From PALSA-1006 sp964532405 (GTDB lineage: Bacteria > Pseudomonadota > Gammaproteobacteria > Burkholderiales > Gallionellaceae), in NCBI GenBank assembly GCA_964532405.1, contig CAZHIC010000011.1:4491-68490 (forward strand): 64,000 nt of DNA, read 5' to 3'. The translations under genes and the position numbers were made by a program. A model generated the notes under the pieces. The model ran no database searches and had not been told where the DNA came from. It worked only from the letters and a program-made list of their open reading frames with translations. This document shows positions 35,165-43,666 of this stretch, piece by piece (positions within the stretch are counted from its first letter, which is position 1; each line of letters starts with the position of its first letter).

Positions 35165-35848
35165 TCAATCTTTCTCGCCCGCGAACGCCATCAGCAGACT
35201 CAGCAAATTCACGAAGATGTTGTAGATGTCCAGATACAGCGTCATGGTTGCCATCACATAGTTCGTTTCGCCGCCGTGAATGATCTGGCTGATGTCGAAC
35301 AGGATGTAAGCCGAGAAGATCAGCACGGCGATGGCCGAGATGGTCAGCGACAGCGCGGGTACTTGGAAGAAGATGTTTGCCAGCGAGGCGATCACCAGCA
35401 AGACCACGCCGATGAACAGGAATTTGCCCATGAAGCTGAAGTCTTTTTTGGTCACGGTGGCGATGGTCGCCAAGGTGAAAAAGATAATGCCCGTACCGCC
35501 AGCGGCCATACCCACCAATTGCGCGCCGTTTCTCAGGTGCAATGCGTGTTGCAGGATCGGCCCCAAGAACCAGCCCGCGACGAAGGTAAAGCCGAGCAGG
35601 GCGGCGATGCCCCACGCGCTATTGCGCAGGGCGGAGACTGCGAACAACATGCCCATCATCACCGCAAACATCAGCAGCGGAGCCATGATCGGGTGCTGCG
35701 CCATAAAGGAGAAGTTGGTCGCCAAGCCGACGAACGCGCCGATGATTGTAGGAATCATGGTGAGTGCCAGCATCATGTAGGTGTTGCGCAACACTTTGTT
35801 CTGTTCCAGTCCGATGGCACCGGTTTGGGTAAGGGTTGGGAATTGCAT
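35165..35848 (-). CDS. Bax inhibitor-1 / YccA family membrane protein
   Basis: A 227-aa protein with seven hydrophobic helices (YMMLALTMIPTIIGAFVG; PLLMFAVMMGMLFAVSAL; GIAALLGFTFVAGWFLGPIL and others). It ends LDIYNIFVNLLSLLMAFAGEKD, with the conserved acidic residues near helix 6-7 of the family. The ATG at 35848 has GGAG 9 bp upstream; an in-frame TTG five codons earlier is less likely. YccA modulates FtsH in E. coli; other members conduct calcium. The exact role here is not determined. Confidence 0.92.
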   Translation of the reverse strand: MQFPTLTQTGAIGLEQNKVLRNTYMMLALTMIPTIIGAFVGLATNFSFMAQHPIMAPLLMFAVMMGMLFAVSALRNSAWGIAALLGFTFVAGWFLGPILQHALHLRNGAQLVGMAAGGTGIIFFTLATIATVTKKDFSFMGKFLFIGVVLLVIASLANIFFQVPALSLTISAIAVLIFSAYILFDISQIIHGGETNYVMATMTLYLDIYNIFVNLLSLLMAFAGEKD

Positions 35849-36010
35849 GGTATTTATCTCCAAGTGACACGTTTAACGAAAGGGACGCTTCAGTTGTTCC
35901 CTGAGGCATCTCCAACAACGAACGTAAGACTACAGAAACAGGGTAAAAGTTGCAATCGCACCCGATAAATTATCTGTCGAAGGCGCTTTAACGATAGGGG
36001 TGACTTCGGG

Positions 36011-36016
36011 TATGAT
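36011..36016 (+). promoter_or_regulatory. Possible -10 element for tRNA-Ser
   Basis: TATGAT at 36011-36016 lies about 98 bp upstream of the tRNA. A weak TTTAAC sits 18 bp further up at 35987-35992. The call is tentative. Confidence 0.3.
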
Positions 36017-36113
36017 GCGCGCCTCCCAAATCAGAGCACTTGATTTTGGGTGTCCGTAACATGACGGCTTAAGTCAGTGAACGCTGCCGCCTTTGTTGCG
36101 TAGTGAATAACAT

Positions 36114-36201
36114 GGAAGCTTGGGTGAGCGGTTTAAACCAGCAGTCTTGAAAACTGCCGAACAGAAATGTTCCGTGAGTTCGAATCTCACAGCTTCCGCC
36201 A
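36114..36201 (+). tRNA. tRNA-Ser (anticodon UGA)
   Basis: 88 nt including encoded CCA. The acceptor stem GGAAGCT (36114-36120) pairs with AGCTTCC (36191-36197), followed by G and CCA. The anticodon arm is GCAGT-CTTGAAA-ACTGC with TGA in the loop. There is a long variable arm, as in class II tRNAs, and a T arm GTGAG-TTCGAAT-CTCAC. Confidence 0.97.
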
Positions 36202-36264
36202 AATTTTGCTTCCTAAGTTCCGTAGGGGCACATTTTCTTGTTTCCCCATTTAGGGAGTCGTCAC

Positions 36265-38511
36265 ATGAAATTCAATTTCCCCATCATCATCATCGACGAA
36301 GACTATCGCTCGGAGAACGCCAGCGGCCACGGTATTCGCGCACTCGCCGAGGCAATCGAGAAAGAGGGCATTCAAGTCGTCGGTATGACCAGTTACGGCG
36401 ACTTGACCTCGTTCGCCCAGCAACAAAGCCGTGCATCGGCCTTCGTGTTGTCCATCGACGACGAGGAATTCGGCGCGGGGAGCGAGGAAGAAACGGAAGT
36501 GGCGCTGCGTACTTTGCGCGCTTTCGTGGAAGAGATACGTTACAAGAATTCCGATATTCCCATTTATCTTTACGGCGAGACGCGCACTTCGCGCCATATC
36601 CCGAACGACATTCTGCGCGAGTTGCACGGCTTCATTCACATGCACGAGGACACGCCGGAATTCGTGGCGCGCCACATCATCCGCGAAGCCAAGTCCTATA
36701 TGGATTCGCTGGCACCGCCGTTCTTCCGTGCGCTGGTGGACTACGCGCAGGACGGTTCGTATTCCTGGCACTGCCCCGGACATTCCGGCGGCGTGGCGTT
36801 TTTGAAATCGCCGGTGGGGCGCATGTTTCACCAGTTCTTCGGCGAGAACATGCTGCGCGCCGACGTGTGCAACGCGGTGGACGAGCTGGGGCAATTGCTC
36901 GACCATACCGGCCCGGTAGCCGCTTCCGAGCGCAATGCCGCGCGCATCTTCAGTGCCGACCACCTGTACTTCGTGACCAACGGCACCTCGACTTCCAACA
37001 AGATCGTGTGGCACTCCACCGTGGCGCCGGATGACATCGTGGTGGTGGACCGCAATTGCCACAAGTCCATCCTGCACGCCATCATGATGACCGGCGCAGT
37101 GCCGGTGTTCCTCACGCCGACGCGCAACAACTTCGGCATCATCGGGCCGATCCCGCTGAGCGAGTTCTTGCCGGAAACCATACAGCGCAAGATCGACGCG
37201 AACCCGTTCATCAAAGACAAGAAGCGCAAGCCGCGTGTGCTGACTATCACGCAAAGCACATACGACGGCGTGTTGTACAACGTGGAAACGTTGAAGCAGA
37301 TGCTGGACGGCAAAATCGACACGCTGCACTTCGACGAAGCATGGCTGCCGCATGCCACCTTCCACGATTTCTACAAGGACATGCACGCCATAGGCCGTGA
37401 CCGTCCGCGCGCGAAGGAATCGATGATTTTTGCCACACAGTCCACGCACAAATTGCTGGCCGGACTGTCGCAGGCATCGCAAATTCTGGTGCAGGATAGC
37501 GACTCAAAAAAACTCGACCGCGACTGTTTCAACGAAGCTTATCTGATGCACACCTCGACCAGCCCGCAGTACGCCATCATCGCCTCGTGCGACGTGGCTG
37601 CCGCGATGATGGAGCCGCCCGGCGGCACCGCGCTGGTGGAAGAGTCCATCGCCGAGGCACTCGATTTCCGCCGCGCCATGCGCAAGGTAGATGCCGAGTT
37701 TGGCGCGGACTGGTGGTTCAAAGTGTGGGGGCCGGACTATCTGGTGGAAGAGGGCATGGCTTCGCGCGAAGACTGGATGCTCAGTGCGGATGACCGCTGG
37801 CACGGCTTCGGCAAGCTGGCAGCAAACTTCAACATGCTCGACCCGATCAAAGCCACCATCATCACGCCGGGGCTGGATGTGGGCGGAGACTTCGCCGACA
37901 GCGGCATCCCCGCCGCCATCGTCACCAAATATCTCGCCGAGCACGGCGTGGTGGTGGAAAAGACCGGCCTGTACTCCTTCTTCATCATGTTCACCATCGG
38001 CATCACCAAGGGGCGCTGGAACACCATGGTGACCGAGCTGCAACAGTTCAAAGACGACTACGACCAGAACCAGCCGCTGTGGCGCGTGTTGCCGGAATTC
38101 ATCGCCAAAAATCCGCGCTACGAAAAGATCGGTCTGCGCGACCTGTGCGACCAGATACACGGCATCTACAAAGCCAACGATGTGGCGCGCTTGACCACCG
38201 AGATGTATTTGTCCGACATGGTGCCGGCGATGAAGCCATCCGATGCGTTCGCCAAAATGGCGCACGGCGAAATCGACCGCGTGCGCATCGACGACCTCGA
38301 AGGCCGTGCCACCGCCGTGCTGCTCACGCCGTATCCGCCCGGCATCCCGCTGCTGATCCCCGGTGAACGCTTCAACAAAACCATCGTTGATTACCTGCGT
38401 TTCGCCCGCGACTTCAATAAACGCTTCCCCGGCTTCGAGACCGATATTCACGGCCTCGTGGCAGGAGAGGTGGACGGGCAGCGCGTGTATTACGTGGACT
38501 GCGTGAAGTAA
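36265..38511 (+). CDS. Orn/Lys/Arg decarboxylase (PLP, AdiA/LdcI-type fold)
   Basis: A 748-aa protein. It has the N-terminal response-regulator-like wing domain (FNFPIIIIDEDYRSENASGHG) and a core domain with FVTNGTSTSNKI and the Schiff-base lysine Lys396 in QSTHKLLAGLSQASQI. A large C-terminal domain follows (PYPPGIPLLIPGERF, FPGFETDIHG). Segments around SPQYAIIASCDVAAAMMEPPGG look closer to arginine (AdiA) than ornithine decarboxylases, but the substrate cannot be fixed by eye. The product would be a polyamine precursor. The ATG at 36265 has AGGGAG upstream. It has a strong terminator. Confidence 0.9.
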   Translation: MKFNFPIIIIDEDYRSENASGHGIRALAEAIEKEGIQVVGMTSYGDLTSFAQQQSRASAFVLSIDDEEFGAGSEEETEVALRTLRAFVEEIRYKNSDIPIYLYGETRTSRHIPNDILRELHGFIHMHEDTPEFVARHIIREAKSYMDSLAPPFFRALVDYAQDGSYSWHCPGHSGGVAFLKSPVGRMFHQFFGENMLRADVCNAVDELGQLLDHTGPVAASERNAARIFSADHLYFVTNGTSTSNKIVWHSTVAPDDIVVVDRNCHKSILHAIMMTGAVPVFLTPTRNNFGIIGPIPLSEFLPETIQRKIDANPFIKDKKRKPRVLTITQSTYDGVLYNVETLKQMLDGKIDTLHFDEAWLPHATFHDFYKDMHAIGRDRPRAKESMIFATQSTHKLLAGLSQASQILVQDSDSKKLDRDCFNEAYLMHTSTSPQYAIIASCDVAAAMMEPPGGTALVEESIAEALDFRRAMRKVDAEFGADWWFKVWGPDYLVEEGMASREDWMLSADDRWHGFGKLAANFNMLDPIKATIITPGLDVGGDFADSGIPAAIVTKYLAEHGVVVEKTGLYSFFIMFTIGITKGRWNTMVTELQQFKDDYDQNQPLWRVLPEFIAKNPRYEKIGLRDLCDQIHGIYKANDVARLTTEMYLSDMVPAMKPSDAFAKMAHGEIDRVRIDDLEGRATAVLLTPYPPGIPLLIPGERFNKTIVDYLRFARDFNKRFPGFETDIHGLVAGEVDGQRVYYVDCVK

Positions 38512-38537
38512 TTTTGTCGGGTTGTGGCAATGAAAAA

Positions 38538-38563
38538 GGCAGCGCTTGTGCGCTGCCTTTTTT
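38538..38563. terminator. Bidirectional terminator between the decarboxylase and fur
   Basis: GGCAGCGC (38538-38545), TTGT loop, GCGCTGCC (38550-38557), then TTTTTT; on the other strand the stem is followed by TTTTTCA. It serves two convergent genes. Confidence 0.92.
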
Positions 38564-38590
38564 GTTTTTCTGAAGCAGGTGTTGAACTGC

Positions 38591-39022
38591 TTAGCGTTTA
38601 TGCGGACATTTCGTCTTGGTGCAGTCCGCGTAGATATGCAGCGAGTGGTCATGAACTTCAAAGCCGAGTTCTGCGGCTACTTTTTTCTGGCGCGACTCGA
38701 TAGTCGAGTCATAGAACTCTTCAATATGACCGCATTGCAGGCAAACGATGTGGTCGTGATGTTTGCCCTGATTGAGCTCGAATACCGATTTCCCTCCCTC
38801 GAAGTTGTGGCGCACCAATAATCCAGCCTGCTCGAATTGGGTTAACACGCGGTAGACCGTGGCCAGTCCGACGTCATCTCCGGTGGATAACAGCTGCTTG
38901 TATACATCCTCGGCGCTCATGTGGCGCTCTTGCCCAGACTCGAACAAGCTCAGGATCTTGAGTCTTGGCAGGGTGGTCTTCAGGCCGACGTTTTTCAGAT
39001 TCTCCGGTTGCGATTTATCCAT
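38591..39022 (-). CDS. fur: Ferric uptake regulator
   Basis: A 143-aa Fe(II)-dependent repressor. The winged helix includes GLKTTLPRLKILSLF and VGLATVYRVLTQFEQAGLL. Metal-site motifs are HHDHIVCLQCGHIEEF and a C-terminal Cys pair in ADCTKTKCPHKR. It is divergent from an iron-uptake operon, with a candidate Fur box in the shared region, so cross-control is likely. Confidence 0.96.
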   Translation of the reverse strand: MDKSQPENLKNVGLKTTLPRLKILSLFESGQERHMSAEDVYKQLLSTGDDVGLATVYRVLTQFEQAGLLVRHNFEGGKSVFELNQGKHHDHIVCLQCGHIEEFYDSTIESRQKKVAAELGFEVHDHSLHIYADCTKTKCPHKR

Positions 39023-39074
39023 AACAGTGTCCCTGAGTTATTTTTTAGCATGATGACAGAAAGTGCTTGCAAAT

Positions 39075-39093
39075 GCAAACAAGAACTATTATC
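39075..39093 (+). promoter_or_regulatory. Candidate Fur box upstream of the iron-uptake operon
   Basis: GCAAACAAGAACTATTATC matches the 19-bp consensus GATAATGATAATCATTATC at 12 positions by my count, with the right half strongest. It lies 34 bp before the cupredoxin ATG and overlaps a possible -10 (TATTAT at 39087-39092). It is plausible but unproven. Confidence 0.5.
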
Positions 39094-39126
39094 GTTCAAA
39101 AAAACAAGCAAACAAAAAGGATCGTC

Positions 39127-39444
39127 ATGAAAAATATTTTGTTTTTAGCCCTGCTATTTCCGTTTGCTGTCTTTGCGGCTGATACCGGGTACACACTGGT
39201 AATCAAGGATCATCGTTTTCAGCCAGCAGAGTTGTCCGTTCCATCGGGCAGCAAGATCAAGCTGCTGATCGAAAATCAGGACGACACGCCTGAGGAATTC
39301 GAAAGCCATTCCTTGAACCGGGAGAAGGTGATCACCGGACATGGCAAGGCAGCACTCTACATTGGCCCCTTGGAGCCCGGACGCTATCCTTTCATCGGCG
39401 AATTCAACGAAGCGAGCGCACATGGCGTGATCATCGCGAAATAG
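39127..39444 (+). CDS. Periplasmic cupredoxin-like protein of an FTR1 iron-uptake operon
   Basis: A 105-aa protein: signal peptide KNILFLALLFPFAVFA, then a cupredoxin_1 fold (YTLVIKDHRFQPAELSVPSGSKIKLLIENQDDTPEEFESHSLNRE) ending PFIGEFNEASAHGVIIAK. It lacks an obvious Cys-Met type I copper set. The domain resembles the cupredoxin part of EfeO and other proteins encoded with FTR1 permeases. It probably presents or oxidises iron in the periplasm. It is followed by the permease after 11 bp. Confidence 0.85.
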   Translation: MKNILFLALLFPFAVFAADTGYTLVIKDHRFQPAELSVPSGSKIKLLIENQDDTPEEFESHSLNREKVITGHGKAALYIGPLEPGRYPFIGEFNEASAHGVIIAK

Positions 39445-39455
39445 GAGAACAAGCC

Positions 39456-40289
39456 ATGTTCGGAACCGCAATTATTATTTTTCGGGAAGTGCTGGAGGCT
39501 GCCATCATCATCGGGATTGTCGCCGCAGCCACACACAATGTCCCCGGCAGCAGGCGCTGGCTGGTCGCTGGAGTGCTGGCTGGTCTGGTCGGCTCGGCGG
39601 TAGTCGCCGCATTCACGGATGTGATCGGATCGTTCGCCAGTGGAATGGGGCAGGAATTGTTCAATGCCTGCGTGCTTGGAGCCGCAGTGCTGATGCTGGC
39701 CTGGCACAACATCTGGATGTCGTCGCACGGTGCCGCACTGGCTGCCAGTGCCAATATGGTTGGTGAAGATATCCGTGATGGGCGCAGCGAGTGTTCGGCG
39801 CTGTTGCTCATCGTTGGTCTGGCCGTGCTTAGAGAGGGATCAGAAACAGTGTTGTTCCTGTACGGCATCGCTGCTTCGGAGAACGGGCGATCATCCATGT
39901 TGCTCGGCGGATTGATAGGTATGGCACTCGGCATCGTTGTCGGCTACGCACTCTATGCCGGACTGCTGCGTGTGCCGATGCGCTGGTTTTTCTCTGTGAC
40001 CCGTGTTCTGGTGCTGTTGTTGGCGGCGGGTATGGCATCGCAGGCCGCGCACTTTCTTATACAAGCCGACTTGTTGCCCAGTCTTGTCGCACCGTTGTGG
40101 GATACGTCGGCGGTGTTACCGGAAAACGGAGTACCCGGCATGCTGCTGCATAGCTTGGTCGGTTACGACGCCCGTCCGGCAGGAATGCAACTCGTTTTTT
40201 ATATCGCCGTACTGGTTGTCATCGTCACCGGTATGAAACGGGCAACTCGTGCACGCGAATCCAGTCAACGAGCAAAGGGAGCTATTTGA
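39456..40289 (+). CDS. FTR1-family high-affinity iron permease
   Basis: A 277-aa protein with seven helices. The first iron motif REVLE (residues 10-14) is in IIIFREVLEAAIIIGIV, and the second is VLREGSETVLFLYG. A GGAG site precedes the ATG. These permeases import Fe(III) generated by an adjacent oxidase or cupredoxin. It ends directly against the next start (TGAATG), so the operon is tightly packed. Confidence 0.93.
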   Translation: MFGTAIIIFREVLEAAIIIGIVAAATHNVPGSRRWLVAGVLAGLVGSAVVAAFTDVIGSFASGMGQELFNACVLGAAVLMLAWHNIWMSSHGAALAASANMVGEDIRDGRSECSALLLIVGLAVLREGSETVLFLYGIAASENGRSSMLLGGLIGMALGIVVGYALYAGLLRVPMRWFFSVTRVLVLLLAAGMASQAAHFLIQADLLPSLVAPLWDTSAVLPENGVPGMLLHSLVGYDARPAGMQLVFYIAVLVVIVTGMKRATRARESSQRAKGAI

Positions 40290-41036
40290 ATGCAGCGTAA
40301 AAACCTTGCAATGATTTTCTGTCTGGGTGTGCTGAATGCGGGAATTGCGTTCGGTGGGCCGGCAGATTATGTTTACACACCCATTGTGGAAAGCGGCGAG
40401 AAGGAGATTGATTTCAAATACGGTACAGACAGGCAAAAGGATGGGACGCTTAAACAGGTAAGCAGTATCGGCTTAGGCTATGGCGTGTCGGAATCATGGT
40501 TCACCGAGGTCTATCTGAAGCGCGAGACCGCAGGCGGTGCGGGCATCACATTGGCCGAATGGGAAAACAAATTCCAGCTTACTGAAACCGGAAAACACCC
40601 TGTGGATGTCGGTCTTGTCGCTGAATTAGAGGCTCCGTTAAACAATGGGACTGAGCCCTATGAATTCAAGTTCGGCCCGTTATTTCAAAGCGAATTCGGC
40701 AAGGTGCAACTCAACGGGAATTTGCTGTGGAAGAGTAAGTTCGGACACCTAAACGATGGTGATGACCCGTACATCACAGGGTTCGGTTATCAATGGCAAA
40801 TAAAGTACCGCTTGCAACGCGTCTTTGAATACGGATTGCAAGGATTTGGCGAGATGGGAAAATGGAACGATTTGGAAAAACAGGCTGACCAAAATCATCG
40901 TTTCGGCCCGGCAGTCTTCGGCAAGCTTGCGCTCGGCAAGCGGCAGGCAATCAAATACAACGCCGCCTGGTTATTCGGTGCAAGCAAGGCCGCGCCCGAT
41001 GACACCTTCAGAATGCAGGTCGAGTACGAATTTTAA
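40290..41036 (+). CDS. Predicted outer-membrane beta-barrel of the iron-uptake operon
   Basis: A 248-aa protein with a signal peptide (LAMIFCLGVLNAGIAFG) and about ten alternating strands (KEIDFKYGTDRQKDG, SIGLGYGVSESWFTEVYLKRE, FKFGPLFQSEFGKVQLNGNLLWKS). It ends FRMQVEYEF with the terminal Phe of outer-membrane proteins. No TonB box is seen. Position suggests a diffusion channel for iron feeding the FTR1 system, by context only. Confidence 0.7.
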   Translation: MQRKNLAMIFCLGVLNAGIAFGGPADYVYTPIVESGEKEIDFKYGTDRQKDGTLKQVSSIGLGYGVSESWFTEVYLKRETAGGAGITLAEWENKFQLTETGKHPVDVGLVAELEAPLNNGTEPYEFKFGPLFQSEFGKVQLNGNLLWKSKFGHLNDGDDPYITGFGYQWQIKYRLQRVFEYGLQGFGEMGKWNDLEKQADQNHRFGPAVFGKLALGKRQAIKYNAAWLFGASKAAPDDTFRMQVEYEF

Positions 41037-41077
41037 AGGCCGGACGCCACGCATACTGCGACAGTATGAGCGGCGTA

Positions 41078-42154
41078 TTAGATCAAGCCCATCGCCACCA
41101 GTGCGATGAACGCCGCAAACAAAGCGAAGTGACTGATGCCTTCGATGGCGTTGGTTTCGCCGTCATGCAGGTTGTTCATCACCGTGACGAAGGTGAGCAG
41201 CAACATGCCGCCTTGCACCGGGGTGAGTGCCATGACGATGCGTTCGCCGCTGAACAGGGCGATGGCTTCGATCACCGGCAGGGTGAGCAGCACGGTGGCG
41301 AGCGATGCGCCGAGCGCGATGTTGACGGTGGTCTGCATGCGGTTGTGCTGTGCGGCCTTGAGCGCGGTGAGTATCTCCGGGCTGGCGGAAATCAGCGCGA
41401 CCAACACGGCGGGGATGGACATGGGCAAGCCGCTGCCGGCGAGACCTGCATCCAGCAGCACCGACAATACTTCGGAGAGCAGCCCGACCAGAACGATTGC
41501 GCCGAACATGATGCCGATATGCAGCGAATTCGGGCTATGCGCTACGTCATGCACTTCTTCGTCGGTCGCGGATGAGTACTCGAAGAAGGTGCGATGTTCC
41601 ACCGTTTGCAGGCGCAAAAATCCCGCATACATGACGGCCATGATGCCGATGGAAAAGACGGAGTAGATATGCCATTGGGCATCCGGCACGAAATCCGGGA
41701 CGAACATGCCGATGCCGATGGCGACGATCAGCATGGCGATAAACGAGTTCGCCGAAGAGATGTTGTATTTGGTCTGGCCGTGCTTGAGGCCGCCGACGAT
41801 GGCGGCGAGGCCGAGAATGCCGTTGATGTCGAACATCACGGCGGAGAACACGGTGTCGCGCGCCAGCGTGGGGTTGGGTTCACCCGTCAACAGCACCACC
41901 AGTATCACCACTTCGACCGAGACTGCCGCGAGGGTGAGGATGAGCGTGCCATACGGCTCGCCGAAACGAACCGCCAGCACTTCGGCGTGATGGGCGATGC
42001 GAAAAGCGACGCCGATGATGGCGGCGAGGATCACCAGCAACAGCCCCCACAATGCACCGCCGCCATGTTCGACCGCGCCGTGTTCCAGTGCGAAGCCCAA
42101 CCCGAGGACGATGAGCGCGATAGCGATGGGGAATTCGGATTTGAGATATTTCAT
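41078..42154 (-). CDS. chaA: Calcium/cation:proton antiporter (ChaA family)
   Basis: A 358-aa protein with about eleven helices in two CaCA repeats. Alpha-1 motif: GEPYGTLILTLAAVSVEVVILVVLL; alpha-2 motif: LVALISASPEILTALKAAQHNRMQTTVNIALGAS. A short acidic/His loop (YSSATDEEVHDVAHSP) separates the halves. It exports Ca2+ or Na+/K+ in exchange for protons at the inner membrane. Confidence 0.92.
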   Translation of the reverse strand: MKYLKSEFPIAIALIVLGLGFALEHGAVEHGGGALWGLLLVILAAIIGVAFRIAHHAEVLAVRFGEPYGTLILTLAAVSVEVVILVVLLTGEPNPTLARDTVFSAVMFDINGILGLAAIVGGLKHGQTKYNISSANSFIAMLIVAIGIGMFVPDFVPDAQWHIYSVFSIGIMAVMYAGFLRLQTVEHRTFFEYSSATDEEVHDVAHSPNSLHIGIMFGAIVLVGLLSEVLSVLLDAGLAGSGLPMSIPAVLVALISASPEILTALKAAQHNRMQTTVNIALGASLATVLLTLPVIEAIALFSGERIVMALTPVQGGMLLLTFVTVMNNLHDGETNAIEGISHFALFAAFIALVAMGLI

Positions 42155-42179
42155 GGGTGTTCCTTAATTGCAGGGATTA

Positions 42180-42812
42180 TTAGGGTTTTCCGCGATTGCT
42201 CCCTCGCCCTTCGGGAGAGGGTTGGGGAGAGGGCAATGCTTTTTGGTAGGTGACGAAATGATATTGCAAAGGTTGCGGGGTTTCCTGTGAGCGCACTTCG
42301 CGGGCGATCTCTTGCCACTCGCTTTTATCGAATGCGGGGAAGTGCGCGTCTCCTTCCACATCCTGCTGAATCTCGGTGATGTAGAGCGTGTCCGCGAGTT
42401 GCAGCGATTGCGCGTAGATGTCTGCGCCGCCGACGATGAAAGTTTGCGTATCGTCCGCACAAGCGGCGATGGCTTCCGGCAAAGAATGGACGACGATGCA
42501 GCCTTCGATGATTAAGTCGCGGTCGCGTGTGACGACCACCGTGGTGCGTCCCGGCAGCGGCTTGCCGATGGAGTCGAACGTTTTGCGCCCCATGATCATG
42601 TGATGCCCCATGGTCAGCGCCTTGAAGTGCTTGAGGTCTTCCGGGCAGCGCCACGGCAATGTGTTGTTCGCGCCGATGGTGCTGTTTTTTGCCATCGCGA
42701 CGATGAGGGAAATGCGAAAGGCAACCCTCCCCAGCCCTCCCTTGTCAGGGAGGGAGCGGCTCTGCTCTCCCCCTGACAAGGGGGGTATGGGGGGGGTTGA
42801 TGTTTGGTTCAC
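42180..42812 (-). CDS. folA: Dihydrofolate reductase with repeat-derived N- and C-terminal extensions
   Basis: The core from about residue 34 (RISLIVAMAKNSTIGANNTLPWRCPEDLKHFK) through GHHMIMGRKTFDSIGKPLPGRTTVVVTRD and TFIVGGADIYAQSL is a normal DHFR that reduces dihydrofolate with NADPH. The start is a GTG at 42812, with TAGGAG overlapping the thyA stop. The first 33 residues (PPIPPLSGGEQSRSLPDKGG) and the last 19 (PSPQPSPEGRGSNRG) are translations of REP-like repeats. No standard start codon sits at the expected native position, so the extension is probably made. Confidence 0.9.
   Translation of the reverse strand: MNQTSTPPIPPLSGGEQSRSLPDKGGLGRVAFRISLIVAMAKNSTIGANNTLPWRCPEDLKHFKALTMGHHMIMGRKTFDSIGKPLPGRTTVVVTRDRDLIIEGCIVVHSLPEAIAACADDTQTFIVGGADIYAQSLQLADTLYITEIQQDVEGDAHFPAFDKSEWQEIAREVRSQETPQPLQYHFVTYQKALPSPQPSPEGRGSNRGKP
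42201..42234. repeat. REP-like hairpin forming the 3' end of folA
   Basis: CCCTCGCCCTTCGGGAGAGG followed by GTTGGGGAGAGGGC. On the minus strand it encodes the last folA residues and then provides the stop region. It is the same type as 6645-6688. Confidence 0.8.
42726..42790. repeat. REP-like twin hairpin inside the 5' end of folA
   Basis: CCCTCCCCAGCCCTCCCTTG, CAGGGAGGGAGC and then CTCCCCCTGACAAGGGGGG form two hairpins. Read in the folA frame there is no stop, and it joins the upstream GTG to the DHFR core. Confidence 0.85.
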
Positions 42813-42821
42813 TACTAACTC

Positions 42822-43616
42822 CTAGATAGCCACGGGGGCTTTAATGGCTGGGTGTGGATCGTATCCTTCCAGCGTGAAGTCCTCGAATTTGAAAGCGAAG
42901 ATGTCTTTCACTTCCGGGTTGATTTTCATGGTCGGCAGCGGACGCGGTTCGCGCGACAGCTGCTCGCGTGTCTGTTCCATGTGGTTCGAGTACAAATGCG
43001 CATCGCCGAAGGTATGCACGAAGTCGCCCGCTTTCAGTCCGCACACCTGCGCCATCATCAGGGTGAGCAGGGCGTAGCTGGCAATGTTGAACGGCACACC
43101 GAGGAAGATGTCGGCGCTGCGCTGGTACAGCTGGCAGGAGAGTTTTCCATCCGCCACATAAAATTGAAAGAAAGCGTGGCAGGGCGCGAGCGCCATCTGC
43201 TCCAGTTCGCCGACATTCCACGCCGAGACGATGATGCGGCGCGAGTCGGGATTGTTTTTGATCTGATCGACGGCGATCTTGACCTGGTCGATCACGCGGC
43301 CATCCACTGTCGCCCACGAGCGCCATTGCTTGCCGTACACCGGGCCGAGATTGCCGTTCTCGTCCGCCCATTCGTCCCAGATGCGCACGCCATTTTCTTT
43401 CAGATATTTGATGTTGGTATCGCCCTGCAAGAACCACAGCAGTTCGTGAACGATGGACTTGATATGGCACTTTTTGGTGGTGACGAGCGGGAAGCCGTCC
43501 TCCAAGTTGAAGCGCATCTGATAGCCGAACACGCTGGTCGTGCCAGTTCCGGTGCGGTCGGATTTTTTTGTGCCGTGATCCAGCACATGCTGCATCAGAT
43601 CGAGGTAATTACGCAT
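42822..43616 (-). CDS. thyA: Thymidylate synthase
   Basis: A 264-aa cytosolic enzyme making dTMP from dUMP with methylene-tetrahydrofolate. The start is the ATG at 43616 (MRNYLDLMQHVLDHGTKKSDRTGTGT). The catalytic cysteine is in MALAPCHAFFQFYV. Other conserved parts are CQLYQRSADIFLGVPFNIASYALL and GDAHLYSNH. It is upstream of folA in a natural pair, because DHFR recycles its folate product. Confidence 0.96.
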   Translation of the reverse strand: MRNYLDLMQHVLDHGTKKSDRTGTGTTSVFGYQMRFNLEDGFPLVTTKKCHIKSIVHELLWFLQGDTNIKYLKENGVRIWDEWADENGNLGPVYGKQWRSWATVDGRVIDQVKIAVDQIKNNPDSRRIIVSAWNVGELEQMALAPCHAFFQFYVADGKLSCQLYQRSADIFLGVPFNIASYALLTLMMAQVCGLKAGDFVHTFGDAHLYSNHMEQTREQLSREPRPLPTMKINPEVKDIFAFKFEDFTLEGYDPHPAIKAPVAI

Positions 43617-43666
43617 GGTGAATGCCCGTATAATCGCGGTGTTGAATGACTTGAATTGAGGATGCA

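Noticed and set aside
36120..37034. Long plus-strand open frame through the tRNA and decarboxylase start
   Set aside because: It reads the decarboxylase gene in another frame, begins inside the tRNA and has Arg/His-rich shadow composition.
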